Source: Pseudoalteromonas sp. T1lg23B
GTDB taxonomy: Bacteria > Pseudomonadota > Gammaproteobacteria > Enterobacterales > Alteromonadaceae
Length of the DNA: 64,000 bases
Direction of reading: 5' to 3'
NCBI RefSeq assembly: GCF_002964665.1
Contig: NZ_PQBZ01000013.1
Location: 496,001 to 560,000, forward strand
Positions 18,560 to 30,601 of the stretch are shown one piece after another. A program made the translations under genes and the position numbers. The notes beneath the pieces were generated by a model. That model was not told where the DNA came from and ran no database searches. It worked only from the letters and a program-made list of their open reading frames with translations. Every line of letters starts with the position of its first letter. Position 1 is the first letter of the stretch.

Positions 18560-19702
18560 TTAACCTCTTTTTATTGTACTAAGCACGGTAAACTTTTTAT
18601 TGTTTCCAATGATTTTACAATTGCCAAACAGTCGATTGAGTTTGTCTTGATAGTCAAGGTGACGATTGCCAATAATTCGCAACTCGCCACCTTTTTTCAA
18701 GACGTGTTTGGCCTGTACAAACATCTGCCAAGCAATATGGTCTGTGATTGCTTGTGCTTGGTGAAATGGGGGATTACATAACACCAAGTCAGCTGAACCT
18801 GAGGTGAAATCGCTGAGGCAGTCGTTTTGGATAAACTGACAGCGGCTTAATGCATCAGGTACATTTTTGGCGACATTGTCTTTTGCACTGGCAACCGCCA
18901 TGGCTGATTCATCTATAAAAGTAAGCTGGGCATTTGGCATATTATGTAAGGTAACTAAGCCTATTACGCCATTGCCACAGCCTAAATCGATTACTTTGAG
19001 CGGCTTTTTACCTTGAGGCAGATAATTCATAAAGAATCGGGCACCGATATCCAAAGAGTCTCGAGAAAACACGTTAGCATGGTTGCTTAAAATAAATTCA
19101 GTTTTTTCCAGTGGCCAAGACACGGGGAACTTACTCATCACCGGTTTTGCCGTTGTTTCGCTGAAAATCAGCCGTGATTTTTTTACAGCTAAACTGGTTG
19201 TTGGCTCACTTAAAAAGTGACTAAAGCTTTTCAAAGTAGAAGTGTGAATTTCTTTTGCTTTGCCTGCTGCAATGACTTTGATGTTTGCGGGTAAATGGCT
19301 GAGTAAAGATAACTGATGAGCCAAAAAGCCTGCATTTTTTGGGATTTTTAGTAACACTAAATCTATGTCACACGGTAGTGCATTTAGGCTATCCAAATAA
19401 CGGATCTCATCACTTTCTATGTGGTTCTCAAGCAGATTATATTGGCAGGCTTGATGAGCGATGAAAGAATCGCTGGCGTTGACAATCTGCCGCTGCGAAT
19501 CGATTGCCTTTAAAGCACATGTTAAAGCGCCAAAACTGTCATTGAGTACCAAAATACGCTGTGCTTGGTTATGATGCTCAAGTACATAATCGATGAGGTA
19601 TTCGTCGGCCGCATCCCATGCTTGCAGACTTCGGTTTTTTTGTTCTAAAGGAAAACGGTGTAGGGTTAGGGGTTGGCCACCTAATAACGCATCAGTTGTC
19701 AT
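18560..19702 (-). CDS. rlmG: 23S rRNA (guanine1835-N2)-methyltransferase RlmG
   Basis: A 380-residue RsmC/RlmG family protein, close to the 378 residues of E. coli RlmG and longer than RsmC. The C-terminal catalytic half has the SAM motif DLGCGNGVIGL and the substrate motif LCNPPFHQ. The N-terminal half is the degenerate methyltransferase-like domain typical of the family. It methylates 23S rRNA at N2 of a guanine. RsmC is the alternative; length favours RlmG. It is divergent from the alkB-like gene. Confidence 0.85.
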   Translation of the reverse strand: MTTDALLGGQPLTLHRFPLEQKNRSLQAWDAADEYLIDYVLEHHNQAQRILVLNDSFGALTCALKAIDSQRQIVNASDSFIAHQACQYNLLENHIESDEIRYLDSLNALPCDIDLVLLKIPKNAGFLAHQLSLLSHLPANIKVIAAGKAKEIHTSTLKSFSHFLSEPTTSLAVKKSRLIFSETTAKPVMSKFPVSWPLEKTEFILSNHANVFSRDSLDIGARFFMNYLPQGKKPLKVIDLGCGNGVIGLVTLHNMPNAQLTFIDESAMAVASAKDNVAKNVPDALSRCQFIQNDCLSDFTSGSADLVLCNPPFHQAQAITDHIAWQMFVQAKHVLKKGGELRIIGNRHLDYQDKLNRLFGNCKIIGNNKKFTVLSTIKRG

Positions 19703-19740
19703 AATTTAAAGAAACATATATCGAATAGGACAATAGTATC

Positions 19741-20361
19741 ATGACATCGTCTCAGCCTGAACAGCTGTTGCCGTCGGGTTTTGATTATCACCCAGGCGTG
19801 ATCAGCTTAGAAAAAAGCATCGCCTTGTATGATTATCTTTGTGAGCAGCTAGCGTGGCAGCAGCCAAGCATTCAGGTTTTTGGAAAGTATCACACAATTC
19901 CCCGCAAGCAATGCTTTATTGCTGACGATGATGTGCGCTATAGCTATTCAAAGCAAGTATTAGACAACACCCCTTGGCCTGCGTCGCTGCTGGCGATGCG
20001 ACGTCGCTTGCAGCGAGTTTATGGTTATGAGTTCAATGCCTTATTGGCTAATTGGTATCGAGATGGTCAAGATAAAATGGGCTGGCATAGTGATGATGAA
20101 GCCGAACTTGGTAACGAGCCATGTATTGTGTCTATCTCACTTGGCGCAGCGCGTAAGTTTAAGATAAAGCATAAGGTAACGGGGCATCAGTACCAAGTGT
20201 TACTACAAAGTGGCAGTGCGCTGGTGATGCATGGTGACAGTCAGCAGCTATATCAACATGCGCTTCCAGCTCAAGCGAGAGTATCGGGTGGGAGAATCAA
20301 TTTAACGTTCAGAACGGTTGGTCAAGCGTCAACAAAAGCGTATAGTATCGGCCGTAAATAA
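19741..20361 (+). CDS. AlkB-like 2-oxoglutarate/Fe(II) dioxygenase
   Basis: A 206-residue 2OG-Fe(II) oxygenase resembling ALKBH2/3-type AlkB proteins. The iron ligands His116-x-Asp118 (GWHSDDE) and His173 (YQHALP) are visible, as is the 2-oxoglutarate-binding Arg in GGRINLTFR. Such enzymes remove alkyl groups from DNA or RNA bases. It precedes bolA on the same strand by 20 bases. The exact substrate cannot be told from sequence. Confidence 0.9.
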   Translation: MTSSQPEQLLPSGFDYHPGVISLEKSIALYDYLCEQLAWQQPSIQVFGKYHTIPRKQCFIADDDVRYSYSKQVLDNTPWPASLLAMRRRLQRVYGYEFNALLANWYRDGQDKMGWHSDDEAELGNEPCIVSISLGAARKFKIKHKVTGHQYQVLLQSGSALVMHGDSQQLYQHALPAQARVSGGRINLTFRTVGQASTKAYSIGRK

Positions 20362-20381
20362 ATTCGAATTAAGGGGTTAGC

Positions 20382-20696
20382 ATGTCGATGCAAGCGCAAA
20401 TCTACGATAAATTGGCGGCGGCAATTAGCTGTAAACACCTCAATGTTGTAAACGAAAGTCACATGCATAGCCGTGGTGAAGACTCCCATTTTAAAGTTGT
20501 GGTGGTGAGTGAGGAGTTTGTTGGTAAACGATTGCTACAGCGCCATCGCAAAGTGAATGAAGTTTTACAGCAGGAGTTGGCGAATCATATCCATGCTTTG
20601 TCTATTCATGCATACACGCCTGAAGAATATAGTGAAAAAGCAGGTCAAATACCTGATTCACCGAGTTGTTTAGGTGGTTCTAAGTTAGATAACTAG
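20382..20696 (+). CDS. bolA: BolA family protein
   Basis: A 104-residue BolA protein. The conserved His region (SHMHSRGEDSHFKVVVVS) and the FVGKRLLQRHRKVNEVL segment are typical. BolA proteins partner monothiol glutaredoxins in iron-sulfur handling and affect morphology and stress gene expression. AAGGGG precedes the start. A perfect hairpin follows at 20698-20723. Confidence 0.93.
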   Translation: MSMQAQIYDKLAAAISCKHLNVVNESHMHSRGEDSHFKVVVVSEEFVGKRLLQRHRKVNEVLQQELANHIHALSIHAYTPEEYSEKAGQIPDSPSCLGGSKLDN

Positions 20697-20697
20697 C

Positions 20698-20723
20698 TGA
20701 TCAGACCTGTATTTGTCTGATCA
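20698..20723 (+). other. Perfect hairpin between bolA and fabV
   Basis: TGATCAGAC and GTCTGATCA form a 9-bp stem with an eight-base loop immediately after the bolA stop. There is no T-run behind it, so it could be a weak terminator, an RNA-stabilising hairpin or a protein site. Confidence 0.5.
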
Positions 20724-20766
20724 ACCATTAAACTATGACAGTTTTTGAAAAATTATAGGATTGATT

Positions 20767-21957
20767 ATGGTCGTTAAACCGAAAATTCGTGGTTTTATTT
20801 GTACCAATGCACACCCTCAAGGCTGTGCTGCGCATGTAAAAGAGCAAATTGCTTACGTTAAAGCACAAGGCCAAGTTGCTAATGGCCCTAAAAATGTATT
20901 AGTGATTGGCGCATCAACAGGTTACGGCCTAGCTTCGCGTATCACTGCTGCGTTCGGTGCTGGTGCTAAAACGTTAGGCATCTTTTTTGAAAAAGAAGGC
21001 TCTGAGCGTAAAACAGCTTCGGCAGGTTGGTACAATACTGCGGCTTTCCAGCAAGCGGCTGATGAAGCAGGGTTATGGTCTAAAAATATTAATGGTGATG
21101 CTTTTTCAGATGAGATCAAAGCAAAGGCCGTTGAAACCATCAAAGCTGAAATGGGCAAAGTAGATCTTATCATTTATAGCTTGGCCTCGCCTCGTCGTAC
21201 TGACCCTAAAACAGGCGAAGTATATTCTTCAACGCTTAAGCCAATCGGTGGTGACATCACCACTAAAAACCTAAACACTTCTAAGCGCGAAATTGATGAA
21301 GTGACAGTTGAGGCGGCAAACGAAGATGAAATAGCCAACACTGTTAAGGTAATGGGTGGTGAAGATTGGGAGCTATGGATTGAAGCGCTAAAAGACGCCG
21401 ATGTATTAGCTGATAACTTTAAAACAACTGCTTACACCTACATTGGTAAAGAGCTTACTTGGCCTATCTATGGTCATGCGACGATAGGTAAAGCAAAAGA
21501 AGATTTAGATCGAGCGACTGCGGCAATCAAAGAGTCGACCACAGCACTAAACGGTGAGGCATATGTGTCATCTTTAAACGCAGTTGTAACCCAAGCAAGC
21601 TCGGCAATTCCGATTATGCCTTTGTACATCTCTGCACTATTCAAAGTGATGAAAGCAGACGGTACTTATGAAGGAACTATCGAGCAGATCGATGCGTTGT
21701 TCCGTGAAAACTTATATGGTGAAACGCCTCGCTTTGATGACGGTGGTCACCTGTTCCAAAACTACAAAGAGCTAGAAGATGACGTGCAGGCGCGAGTTCA
21801 ACACATTTGGGATACAGTCGCCACTGACACTATTGATGAATTGACTGATTACGTAGGTTATCACAATGAGTTCTTACGCTTGTTCGGTTTTGGTATCGAT
21901 GAAATTGATTACGAGCAAGACGTTAATCCTGACGTTGCAATCAACAATTTAATTTAA
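20767..21957 (+). CDS. fabV: Enoyl-ACP reductase FabV
   Basis: A 396-residue member of the FabV/trans-2-enoyl-CoA reductase family. It starts [20 protein letters not shown], has the NAD-binding segment [15 protein letters not shown], and shows the active-site Tyr-x8-Lys pattern in [10 protein letters not shown]. It carries out the last reduction of fatty acid elongation and is the triclosan-tolerant type. The ATG at 20767 is used because AGGA precedes it; the frame is also open from a TTG at 20761. A strong terminator follows. Confidence 0.95.
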   Translation: MVVKPKIRGFICTNAHPQGCAAHVKEQIAYVKAQGQVANGPKNVLVIGASTGYGLASRITAAFGAGAKTLGIFFEKEGSERKTASAGWYNTAAFQQAADEAGLWSKNINGDAFSDEIKAKAVETIKAEMGKVDLIIYSLASPRRTDPKTGEVYSSTLKPIGGDITTKNLNTSKREIDEVTVEAANEDEIANTVKVMGGEDWELWIEALKDADVLADNFKTTAYTYIGKELTWPIYGHATIGKAKEDLDRATAAIKESTTALNGEAYVSSLNAVVTQASSAIPIMPLYISALFKVMKADGTYEGTIEQIDALFRENLYGETPRFDDGGHLFQNYKELEDDVQARVQHIWDTVATDTIDELTDYVGYHNEFLRLFGFGIDEIDYEQDVNPDVAINNLI

Positions 21958-21991
21958 CAACTAAACTACTAGACGTTTTATTACTTTAGTT

Positions 21992-22042
21992 AAAACGGCT
22001 AAGCTGACCAAAAAAATTTGTTGGTTGCTTAGCCGTTTTTTA
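21992..22042 (+). terminator. Intrinsic terminator of fabV
   Basis: A perfect 13-bp stem (AAAACGGCTAAGC / GCTTAGCCGTTTT) with a 22-base loop, ending in a T-run, 35 bases after the fabV stop. Confidence 0.88.
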
Positions 22043-23748
<1,706 letters not shown>

Positions 23749-23751
23749 AAA

Positions 23752-24951
23752 ATGGCCTTAAAGAAATTTTTAGAAGACATTGAACCTCACTTTGAACCAG
23801 GTGGTAAACACGAGAAGTGGTATGCGTTGTACGAAGCAGTCGCTACCATTTTCTACACACCGGGTTATGTAAACAAAGGTGCAACTCACGTACGTGACAA
23901 CATCGACCTAAAACGTATTATGATTTTAGTGTGGATGGCAACATTCCCTGCAATGTTCTTTGGTATGTTCAACATTGGTCATCAAGCTGCAATTGCACTT
24001 GGCAATGGTTTTGAACTTGCGAACACATGGCAGGTAGCGATTTTCCAAGCACTGGGTGGTGAGTTAACCGCACAAGCTGGTTGGGGCGCGAAAATGTTCT
24101 ACGGTGCATGTTTCTACTTGCCTATCTATGCCACAGTTTTTGCTGTTGGTGGTTTTTGGGAAGTATTATTTGCATCAATCCGTAAGCACGAAGTAAATGA
24201 AGGTTTCTTCGTAACATCGGTACTATTCTCTTTGATTCTTCCTGCAACAATCCCTCTTTGGCAAGCCGCTCTTGGTATTACCTTTGGTGTTGTCGTTGCA
24301 AAAGAAGTATTTGGCGGTACAGGTCGTAACTTCTTAAACCCTGCACTTGCTGGCCGTGCGTTCCTATTCTTTGCTTATCCTGCAAATATTTCTGGTGACA
24401 CAGTATGGACGGCAGTTGACTCATTCTCTGGTGCAACATACCTAGGTCAGGCTGCTCAAGGCGCTTTAGATTTCAATAACATGGTTCTTTGGTGGGATGC
24501 GTTTTACGGTTTCATTCAAGGTTCAATGGGTGAAACTTCTACGTTAGCACTGATGATTGGTGGCTTCTTCCTTATGTATGTTCGTATTGCTTCATGGCGT
24601 ATCGTGCTGGGTGTATTCCTAGGTATGGTTGCGATGGCAAGCTTGTTCAACGCTTTAGGTTCAGACACTAACTCTGCGTTTGCTATGCCTTGGTACTGGC
24701 ATTTGGTATTAGGTGGTTTTGCATTTGGTATGTTCTTTATGGCGACTGACCCGGTTTCTGCGTCTTTCACTAATAAAGGTAAGTTTGCATACGGTGCACT
24801 AATCGGTGTGATGGTAGTGTTGATCCGTGTGGTTAACCCGGCATACCCAGAAGGCATGATGTTAGCAATTCTATTCGCTAACTTGTTTGCTCCACTATTC
24901 GACCACTTTGTTGTGCAGTCTAATGTTAAGAGGAGATTAGCACGTGTCTAG
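23752..24951 (+). CDS. nqrB: Na+-translocating NADH:quinone reductase subunit B
   Basis: A 399-residue membrane subunit with about nine to ten helices. Thr229 in the motif SGATYL is the expected covalent FMN site. NqrB also binds riboflavin and forms part of the sodium channel. It starts three bases after nqrA and overlaps nqrC by eight bases. Confidence 0.96.
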   Translation: MALKKFLEDIEPHFEPGGKHEKWYALYEAVATIFYTPGYVNKGATHVRDNIDLKRIMILVWMATFPAMFFGMFNIGHQAAIALGNGFELANTWQVAIFQALGGELTAQAGWGAKMFYGACFYLPIYATVFAVGGFWEVLFASIRKHEVNEGFFVTSVLFSLILPATIPLWQAALGITFGVVVAKEVFGGTGRNFLNPALAGRAFLFFAYPANISGDTVWTAVDSFSGATYLGQAAQGALDFNNMVLWWDAFYGFIQGSMGETSTLALMIGGFFLMYVRIASWRIVLGVFLGMVAMASLFNALGSDTNSAFAMPWYWHLVLGGFAFGMFFMATDPVSASFTNKGKFAYGALIGVMVVLIRVVNPAYPEGMMLAILFANLFAPLFDHFVVQSNVKRRLARV

Positions 24952-25690
24952 TAACAATGAATCTATTGGCAAAACGTTAGGCGTTGTTGTTGGCCTGTGT
25001 TTGGTATGTGCGATCGTAGTATCTGTTGCATCAGTACAGTTACGTCCACTGCAACAGGCTAACAAAATTAAAGACGTTCAACGCAATATCCTTGCGGCTG
25101 CTGGCTTTAAAAATGTCGAAGATGTTGAAGCAACATTTAAGGCAAATATCGAACCTCGTGTTATCGATATGAAAACTGGTGAATATGTAGATGTAGATCA
25201 TAGTTCATTTGATTTCGAAAGCACTAAATATGATGCAGATCGTAGCTTTGCTATTCCTAAAGAAGATGACTTAGCGGGCATTCAACGTATGACCCATAAT
25301 TCACCAGTTTATCTTGCAAAAGATGAAAGTGGTCAGGTGTCTACGGTTATATTGCCAATTCAAGGTTACGGTCTTTGGGGCGTCATGTTTGGCTTCTTAG
25401 CGCTGGATGATGATGGTCAAACAATCAAAGCGATTCAGTTCTACAAGCACAATGAGACTGCGGGTCTAGGTGGCGAAATCCAAAACCCTAAGTGGACAGC
25501 AACGTGGAATGGTAAGCAGCTTCCGGTTGATATCGTTAAAGGTACGGCAGGCGACAACGAGCATAAGATTGACGGCTTGTCTGGCGCTACTTTGACGTCA
25601 AACGGTGTGGATAACACGATTGATTTTTGGACTAGCAACAAAGGCTTTGGTCCATTCCTTGCGAAAGTACGTAAAGGAGCATTGAACTAA
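24944..25690 (+). CDS. nqrC: Na+-translocating NADH:quinone reductase subunit C
   Basis: A 248-residue subunit with one N-terminal membrane helix and a periplasmic FMN-binding domain. Thr216 in [11 protein letters not shown] is the flavinylation site used by ApbE. It overlaps nqrB and nqrD, as expected for a coupled operon. It passes electrons between NqrD/E and NqrB. Confidence 0.96.
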   Translation: MSSNNESIGKTLGVVVGLCLVCAIVVSVASVQLRPLQQANKIKDVQRNILAAAGFKNVEDVEATFKANIEPRVIDMKTGEYVDVDHSSFDFESTKYDADRSFAIPKEDDLAGIQRMTHNSPVYLAKDESGQVSTVILPIQGYGLWGVMFGFLALDDDGQTIKAIQFYKHNETAGLGGEIQNPKWTATWNGKQLPVDIVKGTAGDNEHKIDGLSGATLTSNGVDNTIDFWTSNKGFGPFLAKVRKGALN

Positions 25691-26322
25691 TGGCTAACAC
25701 TAAAGAAATGAAAGAAGTCTTGTTTGGCCCTGTCTTTGCAAACAACCCAATTGCCCTTCAGGTATTAGGTATTTGTTCTGCATTGGCGGTAACATCAAGC
25801 CTTAAAAATGCTTTAATCATGTCAATTGCTTTGACATTAGTAACGGCATTTTCAAGCTTATTCATCTCTATGATGCGTAACCACATTCCTTCGAGTGTAC
25901 GTATCATTGTGCAGATGACCATCATTGCCTCTTTGGTAATCGTTGTTGATCAGGTATTGCAAGCGGTTGTTTACTCAACAGCGAAAGAGCTTTCGACCTT
26001 CATCGGTTTGATCATTACCAACTGTATCGTAATGGGTCGAGCTGAAGCTTATGCGATGAAGTCTCCACCTGCGATGTCATTCTTAGATGGTATTGGTAAC
26101 GGTTTAGGTTACTCAGTGGTACTACTAACGGTTGGTTTCGTGCGTGAACTATTTGGCTCAGGTACTTTATTTGGTGTTGAAATCTTACCACTAGTTTCTG
26201 ACGGTGGCTGGTATCGCCCAATGGGTCTACTGATTATGCCATTCAGCTCGTTCTTCTTGGTAGGTATCTTTATTTGGATACTTCGCACATACAAGAAAGA
26301 TCAAGTAGAAGCGAAGGCATAA
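25690..26322 (+). CDS. nqrD: Na+-translocating NADH:quinone reductase subunit D
   Basis: A 210-residue integral membrane protein with six helices. The segment [20 protein letters not shown] carries the cysteine that, with NqrE, holds an intramembrane iron-sulfur centre. The start overlaps the nqrC stop by one base. Confidence 0.96.
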   Translation: MANTKEMKEVLFGPVFANNPIALQVLGICSALAVTSSLKNALIMSIALTLVTAFSSLFISMMRNHIPSSVRIIVQMTIIASLVIVVDQVLQAVVYSTAKELSTFIGLIITNCIVMGRAEAYAMKSPPAMSFLDGIGNGLGYSVVLLTVGFVRELFGSGTLFGVEILPLVSDGGWYRPMGLLIMPFSSFFLVGIFIWILRTYKKDQVEAKA

Positions 26323-26332
26323 GGGGAGAGAG

Positions 26333-26941
26333 ATGGAACAATATATTAGTTTATTCGTTAAAGCGGTTTTTGTTGAAAACTTAGCTTTATCTTTCTTCTT
26401 GGGTATGTGTACATTCCTCGCGGTATCTAAGAAAGTAACTACATCACTAGGCCTTGGTGTGGCAGTAATCTTCGTACTAGGTGTTGCTGTGCCAGTAAAT
26501 AACTTAGTGTATTACGCTGTACTAGCACCAGGTGCACTAGAGTGGTTAGGGTTTGCTGAAGCTGACTTAAGCTTTTTACGCTTCTTGACTTTTATCGGTG
26601 TTATTGCGGCATTGGTACAAATTCTTGAGATGGCATTAGACAAGTTCTTCCCTGCACTTTACAACGCACTGGGCATCTTCTTACCACTTATCACTGTAAA
26701 CTGTGCAATCTTTGGTGCGGTTTCATTCATGGTTGAGCGTAACCTTAACTTTGGTGAGTCAGTGGTATTTGGTATTGGTTCTGGTGTGGGTTGGGCATTA
26801 GCGATCGTATTGCTTGCTGGTATCCGTGAGAAAATGAAATATGCAGACGTGCCAGATGGCCTTCGTGGTTTAGGTATTACCTTTATCACTGTTGGTTTAA
26901 TGGGCTTTGGCTTTATGTCATTCTCTGGTATTTCACTGTAA
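26333..26941 (+). CDS. nqrE: Na+-translocating NADH:quinone reductase subunit E
   Basis: A 202-residue integral membrane protein, paralogous to NqrD in inverted topology. It begins [20 protein letters not shown], and a conserved cysteine lies in [20 protein letters not shown] precedes the start. Confidence 0.96.
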   Translation: MEQYISLFVKAVFVENLALSFFLGMCTFLAVSKKVTTSLGLGVAVIFVLGVAVPVNNLVYYAVLAPGALEWLGFAEADLSFLRFLTFIGVIAALVQILEMALDKFFPALYNALGIFLPLITVNCAIFGAVSFMVERNLNFGESVVFGIGSGVGWALAIVLLAGIREKMKYADVPDGLRGLGITFITVGLMGFGFMSFSGISL

Positions 26942-26958
26942 GGTAGCGAGGAAAAATC

Positions 26959-28167
26959 ATGCTTGAGGTATATTTAGGCGTAGGGATGTTCATTGCTATC
27001 GTTGTTATCTTAGTTTTAGTTATTATTGCAGCTAAATCTAAGTTAGTGGCAAGCGGTGACATCACAATTGGAATTAACGGTGATCCTGAAAAGGGTATTA
27101 CGACTTCAGCGGGTACTAAGTTGCTTGGTGCACTAGCAGAGTCAGGTATTTTCGTATCATCAGCGTGTGGTGGCGGTGGCTCATGTGGTCAGTGTCGCGT
27201 ACACATTAAATCAGGTGGTGGCGATATTCTACCAACTGAGCTTGATCACATCTCTAAAGGTGAGGCTCGTGAGGGCTGCCGTTTAGCGTGTCAGGTAAAC
27301 GTGAAGAACGACATGGAAATTGAACTTGAAGAGTCAATTTTCGGTGTTAAAAAGTGGGAATGTACAGTTATCTCTAACGATAACAAAGCGACTTTCATCA
27401 AAGAGCTTAAGCTTGCGATTCCTGATGGTGAGTCAGTACCGTTCCGTGCGGGTGGTTACATTCAGATTGAAGCGCCACCACACCACGTTAAATATGCAGA
27501 CTACGATATTCCACAAGAGTATCGTCCGGATTGGGAGCGTTTTGGCTTCTTCAATCTTGAGTCTAAAGTGGACGACGAAACAATTCGTGCATACTCAATG
27601 GCTAACTACCCAGAAGAGTTCGGCATTATCATGCTAAACGTACGTATTGCGACTCCGCCGCCTAATAACCTGTCATTACCATGTGGTAAAATGTCTTCGT
27701 ACATTTGGTCACTTAAAGAGGGTGACAAGGTTACAATTTCTGGTCCGTTTGGTGAGTTCTTCGCTAAAGACACCGATGCAGAAATGGTATTTGTTGGTGG
27801 TGGTGCAGGTATGGCACCGATGCGTTCGCACATTTTTGACCAGCTTAAGCGTCTTAACTCTAAGCGTAAGATGTCTTTCTGGTACGGTGCGCGTTCTAAG
27901 CGTGAAATGTTCTACGTTGAAGACTTCGACGGCTTAGCTGCTGAGAACGACAACTTCGTATGGCATACAGCGTTATCAGATCCGCAACCAGAAGATAACT
28001 GGGAAGGCTACACTGGCTTCATCCATAACGTACTTTATGAAAACTACTTGAAAGATCATGAAGCGCCAGAAGATTGTGAGTTCTACATGTGTGGTCCTCC
28101 AATGATGAACGCAGCAGTAATCAACATGCTTAAAGATCTAGGTGCGAAGACGAAAACATCTTACTAG
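26959..28167 (+). CDS. nqrF: Na+-translocating NADH:quinone reductase subunit F
   Basis: A 402-residue subunit: one N-terminal membrane helix, a 2Fe-2S ferredoxin domain with Cys70, Cys76, Cys79 and Cys111, then FAD ([11 protein letters not shown]) and NADH ([13 protein letters not shown]) domains. It takes electrons from NADH and starts the chain through the complex. Last gene of nqrABCDEF, followed by a strong terminator. Confidence 0.97.
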   Translation: MLEVYLGVGMFIAIVVILVLVIIAAKSKLVASGDITIGINGDPEKGITTSAGTKLLGALAESGIFVSSACGGGGSCGQCRVHIKSGGGDILPTELDHISKGEAREGCRLACQVNVKNDMEIELEESIFGVKKWECTVISNDNKATFIKELKLAIPDGESVPFRAGGYIQIEAPPHHVKYADYDIPQEYRPDWERFGFFNLESKVDDETIRAYSMANYPEEFGIIMLNVRIATPPPNNLSLPCGKMSSYIWSLKEGDKVTISGPFGEFFAKDTDAEMVFVGGGAGMAPMRSHIFDQLKRLNSKRKMSFWYGARSKREMFYVEDFDGLAAENDNFVWHTALSDPQPEDNWEGYTGFIHNVLYENYLKDHEAPEDCEFYMCGPPMMNAAVINMLKDLGAKTKTSY

Positions 28168-28232
28168 ATGACTTCGGTGGCTAGTTAGGCTTTTAGAGCA
28201 TGATCCAAAACACTGTTTTGAGATAAAATATC

Positions 28233-28265
28233 AGCCCCAAGGCGTTTCGTCTTGGGGCTTTTTAA
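28233..28265 (+). terminator. Intrinsic terminator of the nqr operon
   Basis: A perfect 9-bp GC-rich stem (AGCCCCAAG / CTTGGGGCT) with a nine-base loop and a T5 tail, 65 bases after nqrF. Confidence 0.92.
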
Positions 28266-28348
28266 TGTTTATGAATGAGCTAATACAGTGCATGCAGGAT
28301 GAGCGTGTATGGCGCTTATGAATAATTTGATGAACGATAGGAAGGAAG

Positions 28349-29368
28349 ATGGCACGTATTTTTTTACCCATTATTATTTTTCTGACCCTTGTCCTAAGTG
28401 GGTGTGACAACAGTACAACGCATGCCCCACAGGCAATGGTGATAAATGGTAAAACAATGGGCACTACCTACAATATTAAGGTTTTCCCTGATACGCTTGA
28501 ACTCAATCAAGTACAGCTAAAAGAACAAATAGATGACGCGCTGATTGCGGTAAATCAGTCAATGTCTCCATGGGTTGAAGGCTCAGAAATTAACCAGTTC
28601 AATGCACTTGCAGCAGGCGAGTTCATGGCGATTAGCGAAGATTTTCGCACAGTGATAGCAGAATCGATTCGCCTAGGAAAATCAACTGAAACATTAGATG
28701 TAACTATGGGGCCACTCATTGACCTATGGGGGTTTGGTCCTGATAAACGACCAACGAAGCGCCCGAGCCAAGCGCAGCTAGATGATATGCGTAGCCGTAT
28801 TGGTGTAGATAAGCTGCTTCTTAGTGAGCAGGGGTTGGCGAAAACAATTCGTGGCCTAGAAGTGTCATTTTCCGCGACGGCTAAAGGTTTTGGCATCGAT
28901 AAGGTCGCAGCTTTGTTGGAACAATTAGGTATTCACAATTATATGGTGGAAATTGGCGGAGAGCTGCGTGTTTCAGGAAGTAAACCAAACGACAAGCCTT
29001 GGATCATCGCCATAGAGCAACCGGATGCACCTATGGGCCAAAGGCAAGTACACCGAGAGCTTAAATTGAGGAATACCGGTATTGCGACCTCTGGTGACTA
29101 TCGTATTTTTTATGAAATGGATGGTGAAACTTTTACGCATTTGATTGACCCAGCAACGGGTATGCCAGTTAAACATGAGTTAGTGTCGGTCACCGTATTA
29201 CACCCATCAGCAATGACAGCAGATGGCCTTGCTACAGCTCTGACCGTTATGGGAACTGAACGAGCGAAAGCATATGCAGAGCAGCATCAGTTAGCAGTGT
29301 ACTTGATAAGCAAATCAGAACAAGGTCTTGTTACCTATGCCAGCGAAGCGTTTAAACCTTATTTGTGA
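28349..29368 (+). CDS. apbE: FAD:protein FMN transferase (ApbE lipoprotein)
   Basis: A 339-residue ApbE with a lipobox (LVLSGCDNS), so it is a periplasm-facing lipoprotein. Family motifs include MGTTYNIKVF, GFGPDKRPTKRP and the metal/flavin region TGIATSGDYR. It attaches FMN to threonines in NqrB and NqrC, whose genes lie just upstream. GGAAG precedes the start. Placement between nqrF and nqrM supports dedicated service to Na+-NQR. Confidence 0.95.
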   Translation: MARIFLPIIIFLTLVLSGCDNSTTHAPQAMVINGKTMGTTYNIKVFPDTLELNQVQLKEQIDDALIAVNQSMSPWVEGSEINQFNALAAGEFMAISEDFRTVIAESIRLGKSTETLDVTMGPLIDLWGFGPDKRPTKRPSQAQLDDMRSRIGVDKLLLSEQGLAKTIRGLEVSFSATAKGFGIDKVAALLEQLGIHNYMVEIGGELRVSGSKPNDKPWIIAIEQPDAPMGQRQVHRELKLRNTGIATSGDYRIFYEMDGETFTHLIDPATGMPVKHELVSVTVLHPSAMTADGLATALTVMGTERAKAYAEQHQLAVYLISKSEQGLVTYASEAFKPYL

Positions 29369-29459
29369 GTAGGGAATAAGCGAGTTATAATAGGTAAGTC
29401 TTAGACCGTTATCGGCTCAACAAATGTGGGCCAACTTTTATCTTTTAGAGGCCAGTACC

Positions 29460-29672
29460 ATGTCACTGTTTTTACTTACCTTTGGTTTACTTATTTTGAT
29501 TGTTACAGCGATGGCTGTCGGCGTAATAGTACAAAAGAAATCAATGGCTAGCAGCTGTGGTGGGTTAGGTGCGGTAGGTGTTGAAAAAGCCTGCGATTGT
29601 GATGACCCTTGCGATAGGCGCAAAAAGCGCTTGGCAAAAGAGCAAGCTTGGAAAGATAATCAAATTTTGTAA
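29460..29672 (+). CDS. nqrM: Na+-NQR maturation factor NqrM
   Basis: A 70-residue protein with one N-terminal membrane helix followed by a cysteine-rich tail (SSCGGLG, ACDCDDPCDRRKKR). This is the NqrM (DUF539) family, needed to deliver iron to the NqrD/NqrE centre. The ATG at 29460 is chosen by family alignment and GAGG upstream; the frame is open from 29424. A terminator follows. Confidence 0.93.
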   Translation: MSLFLLTFGLLILIVTAMAVGVIVQKKSMASSCGGLGAVGVEKACDCDDPCDRRKKRLAKEQAWKDNQIL

Positions 29673-29688
29673 GTGTTTGGTTTTATGT

Positions 29689-29716
29689 AAAATGCGAGCT
29701 GAGGCTCGCATTTTTG
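29689..29716 (+). terminator. Intrinsic terminator of apbE-nqrM
   Basis: ATGCGAGC and GCTCGCAT form a perfect stem with a four-base loop, flanked by A and T runs. Confidence 0.9.
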
Positions 29717-29753
29717 ATCACCATAACTAGGTGCAGTAGAGACAGGTGAGCAT

Positions 29754-30353
29754 ATGCAACAAACTTGGTACTTTATTCGTCATGGGCAGCCACAAGTCAC
29801 CGGACATATGCTCGGACACAGTAATGTTGCGTTAAGTAAACTTGGCTGGCAACAGCTTAGCCAAGCGGTCGAATCAGTCACTAGCGGTGCATTAGTTTTC
29901 AGCTCACCTTTAAAACGTTGCAAAGAATTTGCTCAACATTATGCTCAATTGCATGGCTATCAATTTGAGCTAGATGCGTCACTCAAAGAAATGGATTTTG
30001 GTGATTGGGACGGCCAGCCTTACGAGTCGTTATGGCAACTTACTCATAAACCGACTCTAGGTCAGTTTTGGCAGTCCCCACATTTGTACTCTCCTCCCAA
30101 CGGTGAATCCTTGCTCGAGTTTAGAAGGCGTGTTGAGCAATGGTGGTGTTTTCAACTTGATAGTAACCGAAACCCACACAATGTGGTGTTTACACATGCC
30201 GGTGTGATAAAGCAGTTGGTAGCACATGTTTTGCAGATACCAATTAGTAATTCGTCCGTGTTCAGCGCATTAGAAATTGAGTATGGCAAAGTACTCAAAG
30301 TGTGCGTTTATTATGATGAACAGGATAAAGGCTGGCCAAAAGTTGTATTTTAG
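29754..30353 (+). CDS. cobC: Histidine phosphatase, probable alpha-ribazole phosphatase
   Basis: A 199-residue member of the histidine phosphatase (phosphoglycerate mutase-like) family, with RHGQP near residue 8 and the second histidine in VFTHAGVIK. The pattern KEMDFGDWDGQPYESLW is typical of CobC, which dephosphorylates alpha-ribazole phosphate during cobalamin assembly. The name rests partly on its place directly before a cobalamin riboswitch and B12 genes. It lies upstream of the riboswitch, so it may be expressed separately. Confidence 0.82.
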   Translation: MQQTWYFIRHGQPQVTGHMLGHSNVALSKLGWQQLSQAVESVTSGALVFSSPLKRCKEFAQHYAQLHGYQFELDASLKEMDFGDWDGQPYESLWQLTHKPTLGQFWQSPHLYSPPNGESLLEFRRRVEQWWCFQLDSNRNPHNVVFTHAGVIKQLVAHVLQIPISNSSVFSALEIEYGKVLKVCVYYDEQDKGWPKVVF

Positions 30354-30369
30354 ACGTCTAGACAGCATA

Positions 30370-30500
30370 ATGTCGGCTAACTTTGTTGGTGAACCTTGGG
30401 AATGAGTTGCAAATACTCAACTGTCCCCGCAACTGTGAAGGCACACTCGTGGCCAAAGTCAGATACCAAGACCAGCAGACATACTCATAGCGGGCGTACT
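30370..30500 (+). promoter_or_regulatory. Cobalamin (adenosylcobalamin) riboswitch
   Basis: The B12-box core is clear: TTGGTG, then GGGAA, the hallmark CTGTCCCCGCAACTGTGA, a GTGGCC-type element and AGTCAGATACC. It lies in the leader of the btuD-btuC-cob operon, about 100 bases before the first start codon. Binding of adenosylcobalamin is expected to lower expression of the transport and assembly genes. Boundaries are approximate. Confidence 0.93.
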
Positions 30501-30564
30501 TTGAGTCACATACAATATTATTCTTTTTAGCATTCATGTAATTATGTGACTGCGCTATTGTTTG

Positions 30565-30601
30565 TGCTTACGACTCGCGATTATGTGTTTTAAGGTAAGC
30601 A
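30565..30601 (+). promoter_or_regulatory. Hairpin covering the btuD ribosome site, likely riboswitch expression platform
   Basis: TGCTTAC at 30565-30571 is perfectly complementary to GTAAGCA at 30595-30601. The latter abuts the Shine-Dalgarno AAGG and includes the A of the ATG. Pairing would hide the start region, which points to translational control by the riboswitch. Confidence 0.55.

Noticed and set aside
28231-28464. Minus-strand frame opposite the start of apbE
   Set aside because: It crosses the nqr terminator and the apbE ribosome site and has no coding character.
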